DNA of 34,321 bases, from assembly GCA_947626915.1 (NCBI GenBank), contig CANQUA010000036.1, forward strand, positions 1-34,321. Reading direction: 5' to 3'. The stretch comes from an uncultured Lachnospiraceae bacterium. GTDB taxonomy: Bacteria; Bacillota; Clostridia; Lachnospirales; Lachnospiraceae. Below the pieces are notes generated by a model. The model had not been told where the DNA came from. It worked only from the letters and a program-made list of their open reading frames with translations, and did not search any database. Position numbers and translations under genes: made by a program. The first letter of the stretch is position 1. The number at the start of each line of letters is the position of its first letter. Below, piece by piece: positions 1-7,914 of this stretch.

Positions 1-1
1 T

Positions 2-550
2 CTGATACCGGTGAATCCGGAGCAAAAGAAGAGGGCCTATCTGGTCTACGTCCAGTCTACGCCTACCACCAAGGGCTATAAGGGAGATCCGGTGAAGGCG
101 GTAGTCATCGAGGAGCTGGAGAGGGCCGGATTTACCGTGGACGTCTGCCCCAACTTCCATGACCTGGAAGTGGAAAACGGCGTGTCTCCCATGAACATGG
201 TCCATATGATGAGCCATGACAGCCGCAAGAGCTTCCTGGACAGCCACGATATCGTGTTCCTGGTGATCAATGTGAAAGGCTACGCCCAGGAGAACGACGT
301 CCGCCTCCGCTGGAGCTGCAACCACAGCCGGGAGCTGCCCTGGTACAATGAGGAGCTGCCCACCATCGGCATCAGCTTAAATTACACGAATCACTTAATC
401 GACGTGCCTCAGCTGCACACGTTCATCAACGCTTACGGTCCCACGCGGACCCATATCCGGGCCGCGATCGAAAAGGTCTGCGGAAAGAGCGAATTCCTGG
501 GCAAGGCCGGCGAGACGGTCTTCTGCGGCCGCTGGGATACCAGGCGCTGA
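2..550 (+). CDS. Glycoside hydrolase family 3 protein, C-terminal part (5' end outside window)
   Basis: The reading frame is open from the first bases of the window (codons Leu-Ile-Pro precede the first GTG), so this is the 3' end of a longer gene; about 182 residues are visible. The segment begins with a turn-rich stretch followed by a beta strand (RAYLVYVQS) and ends with FCGRWDTRR. This resembles the C-terminal alpha/beta domain of clostridial family 3 glycoside hydrolases of the beta-N-acetylhexosaminidase type. The catalytic TIM barrel would lie upstream and cannot be checked. If the family is right, the protein hydrolyses terminal beta-linked N-acetylhexosamine, for example in peptidoglycan or glycan recycling. 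The MATE gene starts 38 bases after its stop and could be co-transcribed. Family assignment rests on recalled C-terminal sequence style only. Confidence 0.6.
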   Translation: MIPVNPEQKKRAYLVYVQSTPTTKGYKGDPVKAVVIEELERAGFTVDVCPNFHDLEVENGVSPMNMVHMMSHDSRKSFLDSHDIVFLVINVKGYAQENDVRLRWSCNHSRELPWYNEELPTIGISLNYTNHLIDVPQLHTFINAYGPTRTHIRAAIEKVCGKSEFLGKAGETVFCGRWDTRR

Positions 551-588
551 CATCTGACGGATGAACAAAAAGAAAAGAGGTACTTCCA

Positions 589-1986
589 ATGACGACTCAA
601 AGCGCGCAGCGCGACATGGGCAGCGGCAGCGTCGGCAGACTGCTGCTGCAGCTCGCCGTCCCTTCGGTGGTGGCCCAGGTGATCAACCTGCTGTACAACA
701 TCGTTGACCGTATCTACATCGGGCACATTCCCGGCACCGGGGCCGCGGCCCTGACCGGCGTCGGCCTGTTCATGCCGATCCTCATGCTGATCAACGCGTT
801 CGCCATGATGGCGGGCGCGGGCGGCGCGCCCCGGGCGGCGATCGCCATGGGCCAGGGCAATAAAGAGGAGGCGGAAAAGATCGTCGCCAACTGCTTTACG
901 GTCCTGCTGGGCTTTGCCGTTGTGCTGACGGCGGTATTCTACGTCTCCGCTCCGACGCTTCTGCGCCTCTTCGGCGCCAGCGACGTGACGCTGCCTTATG
1001 CCGCCGCCTACAGCCGTATCTATATCCTGGGCAGCGTGACCGTCTTGCTGGTCATGGGCATGAATCCATTTATCACGACCCAGGGCTTTGCCAGGATCAG
1101 CATGCTGACCACTGCCATCGGAGCCGTCATCAATATTATTCTCGATCCTATCTTCATTTTTGTACTGGGGATGGGAGTGGAGGGCGCTGCCCTGGCTACG
1201 GTGCTGAGCCAGGGAGTAGGGGCTCTGTGGATCCTCCGCTTCCTGACAGGGCCGAAGACGCTTCTGCGTCTGCGCCTTTCCAATATGCGGCTGGAGGCCG
1301 GGATCATCCTGCCCTGTCTGGCTCTTGGGGTTTCCACCTTTGTCATGCTTTCCACCGAGAGCCTGCTTTCCATCAGTTTTAATTCCAGCCTGGCCCGCTA
1401 CGGAGGCGATATCGCCGTCGGCGCCATGACCGTGATCACCAGCGCCAGCCAGCTGGCGATGATGCCGATCCAGGGCGTCTGCCAGGGCGGCCAGCCTATT
1501 ATCAGCTTCAATTTTGGAGCCGGCAAGCCGGAACGGGTCAAAAAAGCGTTCTGGCTCCAGTTCAGAGTCTGCGTCTGCTACGCGGCTGTGTTCTGGATCC
1601 TGATGATGGCCCTGCCGCAGCTGGTAGCCGGTATCTTTACCTCAGATACGGCGCTGGTGCAGTATACCAGGTGGGCGATGCGCATCTATATGGCCGGTAT
1701 CTTCGCTCTGGGCTTCCAGCTCAGCTGCCAGCAGAGTTTCATGGCGTTAGGGCAGGCTAAGATCAGCCTTTTGCTGGCCTGCCTGCGCAAACTCCTTCTG
1801 CTGATACCGCTGATCTTTATTCTGCCGCATTTCCTGTCCGACAAGGTGTTCGCGGTCTTTCTGGCGGAACCGGTCAGCGATATCATCGCGGCCGCCGTCA
1901 CTACCGCCATGTTCCTTTCCCGTTTTGACAGGATCCTCAGCCGCGGCGCGGGAGGCGCCCGCGCAAAGCGGGACGAAGCGCTATGA
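589..1986 (+). CDS. MATE family multidrug/sodium efflux transporter
   Basis: This 465-residue polytopic membrane protein has about twelve hydrophobic segments and the MATE N-terminal pattern: the segment LAVPSVVAQVINLLYNIVDRIYIGHIPG at residues 22-49 matches the usual first helix and loop. A second-half repeat begins near residue 240. MATE proteins export cationic drugs or metabolites using a Na+ or H+ gradient, and the length is normal for the family. The start is supported by a purine-rich AGAAAAGAGG at 571-580. The substrate cannot be read from sequence. It follows the glycosidase fragment closely, and no terminator is seen between them. Confidence 0.92.
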   Translation: MTTQSAQRDMGSGSVGRLLLQLAVPSVVAQVINLLYNIVDRIYIGHIPGTGAAALTGVGLFMPILMLINAFAMMAGAGGAPRAAIAMGQGNKEEAEKIVANCFTVLLGFAVVLTAVFYVSAPTLLRLFGASDVTLPYAAAYSRIYILGSVTVLLVMGMNPFITTQGFARISMLTTAIGAVINIILDPIFIFVLGMGVEGAALATVLSQGVGALWILRFLTGPKTLLRLRLSNMRLEAGIILPCLALGVSTFVMLSTESLLSISFNSSLARYGGDIAVGAMTVITSASQLAMMPIQGVCQGGQPIISFNFGAGKPERVKKAFWLQFRVCVCYAAVFWILMMALPQLVAGIFTSDTALVQYTRWAMRIYMAGIFALGFQLSCQQSFMALGQAKISLLLACLRKLLLLIPLIFILPHFLSDKVFAVFLAEPVSDIIAAAVTTAMFLSRFDRILSRGAGGARAKRDEAL

Positions 1987-2292
1987 CGAGGCGTTTACGG
2001 GCGATGGCACCGGAAACGTGCTGAAATAAGGAATTGCCGGCTGCAGGAAGCGGCGCCGGGCGGCGTTCGCAGGGATGGCGGCCGGCCGGCGCAGAAGGCT
2101 TACAGAATCATCAAAGGCCCTTAAAATAAAAGGCATATGGATGAGAACAGGCCCCGGTCATGCAGGACTTTAACGGTTGCGCATTGACAATCCAAAACTG
2201 CGCAGGATGCTTATTTTTCAAGAGTTTTCCCCATAAAATTTGCGCAGCGGATGGGAATATGAAAACTTACATTTAAAAATAATATTCAGCAG

Positions 2293-2329
2293 AGGACGGA
2301 CGGCATGCACGATGCTGCCTGTCCTTTTT
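2293..2329 (+). terminator. Intrinsic terminator-like hairpin
   Basis: Arms at 2293-2306 and 2312-2325 pair over 14 positions (one mismatch, two G-U pairs) around a 5-nt loop, followed by a T run at 2324-2329. It lies about 300 bases after the MATE stop codon, so it may end a long MATE 3' UTR or a separate short transcript. Confidence 0.65.
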
Positions 2330-2478
2330 GCGTGCTGCTTATATATCGCTGCCGAAAGGTTTGCGCGGTCATTTCTGCCAATGGAAATGGCCGTTTTTTA
2401 TATTCCCATTGTCGGGCAGGCCGCTCTCGGCGGAAAAAGCCGGAGCTTTTCGCCCTTCTCTCCTTTGAAGACGGACAT

Positions 2479-2500
2479 ATTGTATAAAAATGGATACAAT
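2479..2500. promoter_or_regulatory. Inverted repeat, candidate operator or activator site
   Basis: ATTGTAT and ATACAAT form a perfect 7-bp inverted repeat with an 8-nt spacer. Its right edge is 22 bp upstream of the -35 box of the CW-repeat gene. Size and symmetry suit a dimeric helix-turn-helix regulator; its location upstream of -35 would suit an activator. No regulator gene is adjacent. Confidence 0.35.
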
Positions 2501-2522
2501 TTGTAGAAAACGCAATTATGAC

Positions 2523-2549
2523 TTGATTTTTTTTCTGGGGGGGTATACT
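2523..2549 (+). promoter_or_regulatory. G-tract promoter of the 2599 CW-repeat gene
   Basis: TTGATT (2523-2528) and TATACT (2544-2549) are separated by 15 bp made of a T run and then seven G (2537-2543) that abut the -10 box. The spacer is short for a sigma-A-type promoter, so the exact -35 is uncertain. The G run next to -10 matches the other surface-gene promoters in the window. Confidence 0.65.
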
Positions 2550-2598
2550 GGAGCTGTAATTATGGCGCAAAGCCAAAATAAAAAAGGAGAGAAAACGT

Positions 2599-4011
2599 AT
2601 GAAACTGAAACGGGCTGTAAAAGAATGTCTGGCGATCCTGCTGAGCATGGCTTTACTGGCGCCTGCGATGTCGCTGACATCGTTGGCCGGGAGTGTGATC
2701 TTTAAGGAAGTTTTGGACGGCCGGGAGAGATTGTGGAAGATGGATCTGGATGCGGAAACAAATGCCGTGACGGTTGAGGAAGGCGATACGGTTGAGGTGC
2801 GGTTTATGGCGACCTTTTATATCGACACATCGACGCCGGGAGACGCTGCGGCCAGCTGGAGCAATGCAACGAGAGATTATTGGGAAACGGATCTGAATGC
2901 GTGGCATAAAATGTACGCCGAGGCGCAGGATGCAAATATTGCGGAGGTAGTAGACGTAGTCTGGACGGGCGAGTGGACCCAGGAAAATACTCCTGTCTTC
3001 AAAGTGATCGTCAGGGGTATATCCGCAGGAACAACCAGAATTGAATTACTGGAGGGAGACCAAAAGGCAGCTTCTTTTGAGGTAACGGTGACGGAGAAGA
3101 TAAAAGAATCGGAGAGCAGTTCCGGCGGCTCCGGCAGTTCCTCCGGCAGCTCTTCCGGCGGTTCCTCCGGCGGCGGTCAGAGGCCTTCTTCCGGCAGCTC
3201 CGGCACAGGCGGGAACACCGCGGCGGCAGCGGATGCGGCCATCCCGGAGGATCTCCCTGAATATGTAGTATCCGGAAACTGGAGCCAGAGCGAGGATGGA
3301 AATTGGAGATTTGTGGACTCTAACGGCAATGCCTGCGCCAACAGATGGGCGGCCATTTATAATCCGAACGCGGATCCGGCCTCAGGGCAGTCGGATTACG
3401 ACTGGTACTGGTTTGACGAGGCAGGAAATATGCTGACCGGATGGCATCTGGATGCGGACGGCAATTACTATTATTTGAATCCTGTGTCTGACGGGACCTT
3501 GGGAAAGATGATGACGGGCTGGATTCAGGACGGCGGCGAATGGTATTACTTAAGCCCGGAATCAGACGGCGCGAGGGGCCATATGGTGACCGGATGGGCG
3601 CAGGTCGACGGTCAGTGGTTTTATTTAAGCCCGGTCTCTGATGGTAAGAAGGGTCATATGATGACAGGCTGGATCCAGGACGGCGATCAATGGTATTATT
3701 TGAGCCCGGAATCGGACGGTACAAAAGGTCATATGGTAACGGGCTGGGTCCAGGACGGCGATCAGTGGTACTATCTGAGCCCGGAATCAGACGGTACAAA
3801 AGGCCATATGGTCACAGGCTGGGTGCAGATCAGCGGATCGTGGTACTATTTAAGTCCGCTTTCAGACGGCAGCAAGGGCCATATGGTCACAGGCTGGCAG
3901 CCCATCGGCGGCGTCTGGTACTATTTCGACGCGGTGAGCGGCCATATGCTGAACAATGCCCTAACGCCTGACGGCTATTGGGTCGGCGCGGACGGCGCGT
4001 GGGTAGGGTAA
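2599..4011 (+). CDS. Secreted cell-wall-binding protein with CW repeats
   Basis: This is a 470-residue protein, apparently exported. Residues 1-31 form a signal peptide (basic start, Leu/Ala core, ending TSLAGS). Residues 32-170 form a beta-rich domain that ends like an Ig-type module (ASFEVTVTE). Residues 171-208 are a Ser/Gly linker. From about residue 224 there are choline-binding-type CW repeats with the aromatic pattern GW-x-W-YYL. Five 25-residue units at residues 304-428 are nearly identical, a shorter sixth follows, and the protein ends with a YWVGADGAWVG cap. CW repeats attach proteins non-covalently to choline or other wall-polymer substituents. The function of the N-terminal domain is unknown. 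The start has the ribosome-binding site AAAGGAGAG just upstream. It is apparently monocistronic between the G-tract promoter and a terminator. Confidence 0.88.
   Translation: MKLKRAVKECLAILLSMALLAPAMSLTSLAGSVIFKEVLDGRERLWKMDLDAETNAVTVEEGDTVEVRFMATFYIDTSTPGDAAASWSNATRDYWETDLNAWHKMYAEAQDANIAEVVDVVWTGEWTQENTPVFKVIVRGISAGTTRIELLEGDQKAASFEVTVTEKIKESESSSGGSGSSSGSSSGGSSGGGQRPSSGSSGTGGNTAAAADAAIPEDLPEYVVSGNWSQSEDGNWRFVDSNGNACANRWAAIYNPNADPASGQSDYDWYWFDEAGNMLTGWHLDADGNYYYLNPVSDGTLGKMMTGWIQDGGEWYYLSPESDGARGHMVTGWAQVDGQWFYLSPVSDGKKGHMMTGWIQDGDQWYYLSPESDGTKGHMVTGWVQDGDQWYYLSPESDGTKGHMVTGWVQISGSWYYLSPLSDGSKGHMVTGWQPIGGVWYYFDAVSGHMLNNALTPDGYWVGADGAWVG
3508..3945 (+). repeat. 75-bp tandem repeats encoding CW units
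   Basis: Five units of exactly 75 bp (starting 3508, 3583, 3658, 3733, 3808) are followed by a 63-bp sixth unit. Most begin at a repeated CATATG. The high DNA identity allows unit gain or loss by recombination or slippage without breaking frame. Confidence 0.9.
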
Positions 4012-4018
4012 CGAAGAA

Positions 4019-4047
4019 GAGGGAGCTGCGCAGGCAGCTCTCTTTTT
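4019..4047 (+). terminator. Intrinsic terminator of the 2599 gene
   Basis: GAGCTGC (4023-4029) and GCAGCTC (4034-4040) form the stem core around GCAG. It is extended by flanking pairs and followed by five T (4043-4047), starting eight bases after the stop codon. Confidence 0.88.
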
Positions 4048-4113
4048 GTGGTACGACGGTTATGCCGTCAGTCTGTAATGAAACGTAAACGGTACCAAAC
4101 AAACCAATTTCCA

Positions 4114-4166
4114 GGCACCTTCGTTTTTGAGATCATATCGCCATCGATCCCGGAAACGGAGGTGCT
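4114..4166 (+). promoter_or_regulatory. Hairpin that would sequester a ribosome-binding site
   Basis: Positions 4114-4127 can pair with 4153-4166 over 14 continuous pairs (three G-U). The right arm contains GGAGGTG, the Shine-Dalgarno sequence for the tiny frame at 4172. If transcribed, the RNA would hide this site unless the stem is opened, as in RNA thermometers or translational switches. No promoter is clear just upstream. Confidence 0.4.
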
Positions 4167-4171
4167 TTCTT

Positions 4172-4219
4172 ATGGAAAATACAGATAATATGTCAGCGGT
4201 CAACGGAAACGCGGGATAA
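4172..4219 (+). CDS. Possible 15-residue peptide
   Basis: ATG at 4172 follows GGAGGTG (4159-4165) at good spacing and opens a frame of 15 codons (MENTDNMSAVNGNAG) before TAA. It could be a leader peptide, a small peptide, or the first codons of a gene whose rest has decayed. The strong Shine-Dalgarno site inside a hairpin is the only positive evidence. Confidence 0.3.
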   Translation: MENTDNMSAVNGNAG

Positions 4220-4664
4220 GTTTGGAACCATGGCGCCCGGAGAGTTCAGAGCCAGCGAACCGGACAGACCGGGTTATGCAGGCAGAATGGGTTTAAGACT
4301 GCAAGTTTCAGCAATATTTGACATTTTTCGCGGAATAAGGAAATGCCGCTTGCTTTACGGATGCGTTTGCCTTATAATGGTCTTACGCTGCATTCGACGT
4401 TTTTTCCGGCATGTCTTGACTCTCCGCCCCGTGTGCCTGCGATTGGGGGGAACGCAGGAAGCGAAAAGATTTAAAAAGCCGGTTTCTGCAGAAGAGAAAC
4501 TCCTGAGAAAAACGATACAGAAGAGAAAATTAGAGAGGGTAAATATAGCCCGGATGAAAATACAGCAGATAAAAGCGCCATACTCAGCCGTTGTTCCGGA
4601 AGTGAATGTGCCGGCGTAGAAAGCCAGGGAGAAGCTGGCGGATGTAAAGAGAGGAAGTGACAGG
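4220..4664. other. Region without a clear gene; possible decayed coding sequence
   Basis: Frames here are open for long stretches (for example 4230-4619, 129 codons), but none has a ribosome-binding site. Composition changes along the region: 4460-4650 is A-rich and Lys/Glu-rich in two frames. One of them, running to a stop near 4651, reads like acidic low-complexity protein but has no start codon because of an in-frame TAA. This suggests a relic rather than a working gene. A promoter for the coiled-coil gene at 4665 may lie here but I could not place one. Confidence 0.4.
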
Positions 4665-5237
4665 ATGAACGATCATGAATTACTGGAAGCAATGTTTGAG
4701 GCCATAACCGAGGTAAAATCCGAAATGACAGGCCTGAAGACCGAAGTGGCCGGAATGAGAGCCGAGATGGCTGTAATGAAAGCCGACATAGCCGACCTGA
4801 AGACCGAGATGGCAGGGGTGAAAGCCGACATAGCCGATCTGAAGAGTGAAGTAGCTGACATAAAGGCTGAGATGGCCGTAATGAAAGCCGACATAGCCGG
4901 CCTGAAGGACGAAGTGGCTGTAATGAAAGCCGACATAGCCGGCCTGAAGGACGAAGTGGCTGTAATGAAAGCCGACATAGCCGGCCTGAAGAGCGAAGTG
5001 GCCGATATAAAGACCGAGATGGCCGTAATGAAAGCCGACATAGAGACCCTGAAGGCTGACGTACAAAAGATTAATCTCCGATTAGAGAATGAAATTATGC
5101 CGCGTCTGAATACGATCGAATCTTGTTATGTCGATACATACAAGCGGTATGTATCGGAAACAAACGATATCCAGCAGCTGAAGATCGATGTAAGCGCGCT
5201 GAAAATTGCGGTATCGAAGTTAATTCAAACGGTATGA
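4665..5237 (+). CDS. Coiled-coil protein with 14-residue repeats
   Basis: This 190-residue protein has no signal peptide or membrane segment. Residues 1-135 are an almost unbroken coiled coil built of 14-residue units of the type VMKADIAGLKDEVA. In each unit hydrophobic residues fall at perfect 3-4 spacing, giving two heptads. The C-terminal 55 residues (containing MPRLNTIESCYVDTYKRY) break the repeat and look like the conserved tail of a small family seen in Lachnospiraceae, recalled rather than searched. The ribosome-binding site GAGAGGAAG precedes the ATG. Function is unknown; a rod-like oligomer, spacer or scaffold is the simplest inference. It sits alone among surface-protein genes and ends in its own terminator. 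Confidence 0.8.
   Translation: MNDHELLEAMFEAITEVKSEMTGLKTEVAGMRAEMAVMKADIADLKTEMAGVKADIADLKSEVADIKAEMAVMKADIAGLKDEVAVMKADIAGLKDEVAVMKADIAGLKSEVADIKTEMAVMKADIETLKADVQKINLRLENEIMPRLNTIESCYVDTYKRYVSETNDIQQLKIDVSALKIAVSKLIQTV
4875..5000 (+). repeat. 42-bp tandem repeats inside the coiled-coil gene
   Basis: Three 42-bp units (4875-4916, 4917-4958, 4959-5000) are nearly identical at DNA level. More diverged copies of the same 14-codon unit flank them from about 4770 to 5050. Each unit adds two heptads, so copy-number change would lengthen the rod in frame. Confidence 0.85.
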
Positions 5238-5291
5238 TCATGCTTTGCCGGGAAGATCCGGAGAATGGGCGAAAAGATTTCTGTTATACGG

Positions 5292-5342
5292 ACAGGCTGT
5301 GAAACGAAAACGTTCGGGTTTCGTGATTTGCAGCCTGTTTTT
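5292..5342 (+). terminator. Intrinsic terminator of the coiled-coil gene
   Basis: ACAGGCTG (5292-5299) pairs with CAGCCTGT (5331-5338), and an inner GAAAC/GTTTC stem partly fills the loop. A T run covers 5338-5342. It lies 54 bases after the stop codon. Confidence 0.8.
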
Positions 5343-5409
5343 CGTTTGTTTATGATTGGCAAAACGAGACCGCGGCAGTGACAAATGGTGCGGGAATCTC
5401 AAAAAAGGA

Positions 5410-5437
5410 TTGACAGAATGTCTCGGGGGGGTAATAT
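5410..5437 (+). promoter_or_regulatory. G-tract promoter of the 5586 gene
   Basis: TTGACA (5410-5415) and TAATAT (5432-5437) are 16 bp apart; the last seven spacer bases (5425-5431) are G. A hairpin follows at the expected transcript start (5442-5449 with 5473-5478), leaving a leader of about 140 nt before the gene. Confidence 0.85.
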
Positions 5438-5585
5438 AAAGGTGCGCCGGGATGCGGACGGGAAAGGAGAAGCGGCGCGAAGCGGGGTCTTTCCCGGGGA
5501 AGCAAAGCATTGGCGGTGAGAAGGTTTTTTCAAATTGGCTGTTAATTTTTAACTGCCATGATTTTATCAAAAGGAGGATCGTAAG

Positions 5586-6653
5586 ATGAGGAGAGGCAAA
5601 AGGCTGGCGGCGGCGGTGGTATCCGCGTGCCTGACGCTGGGAAGCGTGACGACAGGCTGGGCGGCCTGGGAGTGGGACTGGAGCGATGAGAAGTATGGTG
5701 ACTATATTTCGGCTACGATGAAAAGCAGTGCGGAATACGTTACGGGACAGGCGGATGCCCAGGGGGAGATATTGACGCATGTGATAGAAATTTCTCATGT
5801 AGAAGATGGAGTTGACCGGCTGGGATATCCGAATTATAAAGAAATGAAGAATTACAGTGAGGAAGTTCTCCCTGTCTGGTATCTGAACAAGGAGGATCGT
5901 ATCTATATAATGGATCTGGAAGAAGGCGGCAGGATAATGGATCCGGAGTTTGCATATGAGTATGGCGGGTATGAGTATGGCGGGTCATATCCGGATCATT
6001 TCTGGAATGTTAAGTTTGATATTACCGGGGTGATTCCCGAAGCGGACGGCAGCGTTCAGGTTGCAGAAGGCAGCGAATGTGCAGGTATTTGTTTCGAAAC
6101 AGACGATGGCATGAATAAATTTTGGGATACGTGGAGTGAAGATGCGGGCGTAATTCTTGAGGAGGATTTGGCGTATTCCGCAGAAAATACGACGATTGTG
6201 ATTGATCCGATCTATCCAAAGCTGAAAGAGGCCGCGTCGGCGAAAGGGCATCAGCCGGAAGATTATGTATATTTGCTTGGAATCTCCTATCAGGATGTAG
6301 TGGTGGGTGCAGATGTAAGTTTTACTCCTGCGGTATTCATCCGCTTTAAAGAAGACGGAACCGCGGAAACGCCCGCTTCTTCCGCGCCCCGGACCGGCGT
6401 CTGGAAAGAAGATCAGACCGGCTGGTGGATCGCGTACCCGGACGACAGCTATTTAGTAAACGGCTGGTATCAGGATCCGGCCTCCGGCCTCTGGTACTAC
6501 ATGGGCGCGGACGGCTATATGCTGGAGAACCGGTGGCTGCAGGATCCGGGAAGCGGACTGTGGTATTATCTGGGAAACGGCGGAGCAATGCTGACGAGCG
6601 CGTATACGCCGGACGGATACTGGGTCGGTGCGAACGGCGTGTGGGTGAAGTAA
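5586..6653 (+). CDS. Secreted CW-repeat surface protein, paralogue 1 of 4
   Basis: This 355-residue exported protein has a signal peptide at residues 1-26 (MRRGK start, ending GWAA before WEWDW). Residues 27-255 are a divergent domain with family landmarks: SSAEYVTGQADAQGEIL near the start, VIPEADGSVQ in the middle and GHQPEDYVYLL near 221-231. The last 85 residues are CW-type wall-binding modules (GWWIAYPD, GLWYYMGADGYML, GLWYYLG) capped by YTPDGYWVGANGVWVK. I do not recognise the middle domain. It is likely held on the wall by the CW modules. AAGGAGG at 5571-5577 supports the start. No terminator is obvious between it and the next paralogue, so read-through is possible, although that paralogue has its own promoter. 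Confidence 0.85.
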   Translation: MRRGKRLAAAVVSACLTLGSVTTGWAAWEWDWSDEKYGDYISATMKSSAEYVTGQADAQGEILTHVIEISHVEDGVDRLGYPNYKEMKNYSEEVLPVWYLNKEDRIYIMDLEEGGRIMDPEFAYEYGGYEYGGSYPDHFWNVKFDITGVIPEADGSVQVAEGSECAGICFETDDGMNKFWDTWSEDAGVILEEDLAYSAENTTIVIDPIYPKLKEAASAKGHQPEDYVYLLGISYQDVVVGADVSFTPAVFIRFKEDGTAETPASSAPRTGVWKEDQTGWWIAYPDDSYLVNGWYQDPASGLWYYMGADGYMLENRWLQDPGSGLWYYLGNGGAMLTSAYTPDGYWVGANGVWVK

Positions 6654-6721
6654 AGACTATGGGGGCAGTGCTGGCCATCGCCTTTTAGCCATCTGAGAAA
6701 TGAAGAAATCTCATAAAAAGA

Positions 6722-6749
6722 TTGACAGAAAGCCGCGGGGGGGTAATAT
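6722..6749 (+). promoter_or_regulatory. G-tract promoter of the 6837 gene
   Basis: TTGACA (6722-6727), a 16-bp spacer ending in seven G (6737-6743), and TAATAT (6744-6749). The GTGCGCCG arm (6754-6761) pairs with CGGCGCGC (6787-6794) at the predicted 5' end of the RNA. Confidence 0.87.
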
Positions 6750-6836
6750 GAAAGTGCGCCGGGAATGCAGACGGGAAAGGGGCCGGCGGCGCGCAAACGG
6801 GTCCTTTTCCTCCAAAATAAACAGGAGGGTAATACA

Positions 6837-7850
6837 ATGAGACGGAGAAAAATATTGGCGGCGGTGATGACCGCATGTTTAGCAATGGGAAGCGTGACGA
6901 CAGGCTGGGCGGCCTGGGAGTGGAGCGATACGGTATTCTATTATTCGGCTACGATGGAAAGCAGTACGGAATACTTTACGGGGCAGGCAGTTGCCCAGGG
7001 GGAGGTGCTGGCGCATGTTACAGTGGCGGATTATGAAGGACACAAGAATTACAGAGAGGAAGTTCTTCCTGTTTGTTATCTGAACAAGGAGGATGGAATT
7101 TATATAATGGATCTGTCAAAACAAGGAGAGATTTTTGATGGATCACGTCGGGACAACGGATTTAACTCTTTTTACAAAGTTGAGTTTAGTATTACCGGGG
7201 TGATTCCCGAAGAGGATGGCAGTGTTCGAATTAGAGAAGGAGGCGACGAGACGGTAGCAGGTATTTTTTTTGCAACAAACGATGGCGAGTTTCGATGGGT
7301 TTATTCAGACAACGCTGGTGGATGGGTTCTTTCAGTAGAAGATACGGATGCGATCTGTGAAGAGGATCTGGAGTATTCCGAAGAAAATACGACAATTATG
7401 ATCGAACCGTTTTATTCAAAGCTCAGAGAGGTCGCGTTGGCGAAAGGGCATCAGCCGGAAGACTATGTGTATTTGCTGGAAATGTATCATAGAAATCGGG
7501 AGGGTGTAGGGAATCCGTTTATTCCTAAGATATTCATCCGCTTTGCGGAAGACGGAACCGCGGAAACGCCGGTTTCTTCCGCGCCCCGGACCGGCGTCTG
7601 GAAAGAAGACCGGATCGGCTGGTGGATCGCGTATCCGGACGGCAGTTACCTGGTAAACGGCTGGTATCAGTCGCCGGAATCCGGACTCTGGTACTACATG
7701 GGCGCGGACGGCTATATGCTGGAGAATCGGTGGCTGCAAGATCCGGGAAGCGGACTGTGGTATTATCTGGGAAACGGCGGAGCGATGCTGACGAGCGCGT
7801 ATACGCCGGACGGATACTGGGTCGGCGCGGACGGCGTGTGGGCGCAGTAA
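6837..7850 (+). CDS. Secreted CW-repeat surface protein, paralogue 2 of 4
   Basis: The true start is the ATG at 6837, seven bases after AGGAGGG (6823-6829), giving 337 residues; the frame is open further upstream, but that part lies in the promoter leader. A signal peptide covers residues 1-26. The middle domain (27-235) keeps the landmarks TEYFTGQAVAQGEVL, VIPEEDGSVR and GHQPEDYVYLL but differs strongly elsewhere from its neighbours. Residues 253-337 are CW wall-binding modules almost identical to those of the other three paralogues. It is followed by a terminator-like hairpin at 7919-7956. Function beyond wall attachment is unknown. Confidence 0.85.
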   Translation: MRRRKILAAVMTACLAMGSVTTGWAAWEWSDTVFYYSATMESSTEYFTGQAVAQGEVLAHVTVADYEGHKNYREEVLPVCYLNKEDGIYIMDLSKQGEIFDGSRRDNGFNSFYKVEFSITGVIPEEDGSVRIREGGDETVAGIFFATNDGEFRWVYSDNAGGWVLSVEDTDAICEEDLEYSEENTTIMIEPFYSKLREVALAKGHQPEDYVYLLEMYHRNREGVGNPFIPKIFIRFAEDGTAETPVSSAPRTGVWKEDRIGWWIAYPDGSYLVNGWYQSPESGLWYYMGADGYMLENRWLQDPGSGLWYYLGNGGAMLTSAYTPDGYWVGADGVWAQ

Positions 7851-7914
7851 AACAGATTTTGAAAAAGGCGGTCTGTTTGGTCGGAAATTCACATAGTATA
7901 TAGTTTATGCTTAT

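Larger units (their letters stand above)
1987..2522. other. Long intergenic region upstream of the first CW-repeat gene
   Basis: About 610 bases separate the MATE gene from the next gene. I see no convincing coding sequence; the short open frames here lack a ribosome-binding site and protein-like composition. The region holds a terminator-like hairpin at 2293-2329, an inverted repeat at 2479-2500 and the promoter at 2523-2549. Positions 2040-2110 are very GC-rich and could form local hairpins. Confidence 0.6.

Noticed and set aside
2240-2506. 88-codon + strand frame before the first CW-repeat gene
   Set aside because: It runs through a terminator hairpin and the operator-like repeat and has no ribosome-binding site.
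4230-4619. 129-codon + strand frame
   Set aside because: No ribosome-binding site; composition shifts abruptly along it, and a different frame looks more protein-like in its second half, so it is treated as a decayed region.
6765-6836. Upstream in-frame extension of the second paralogue
   Set aside because: These codons lie in the leader hairpin; the ribosome-binding site and signal peptide fix the start at 6837.
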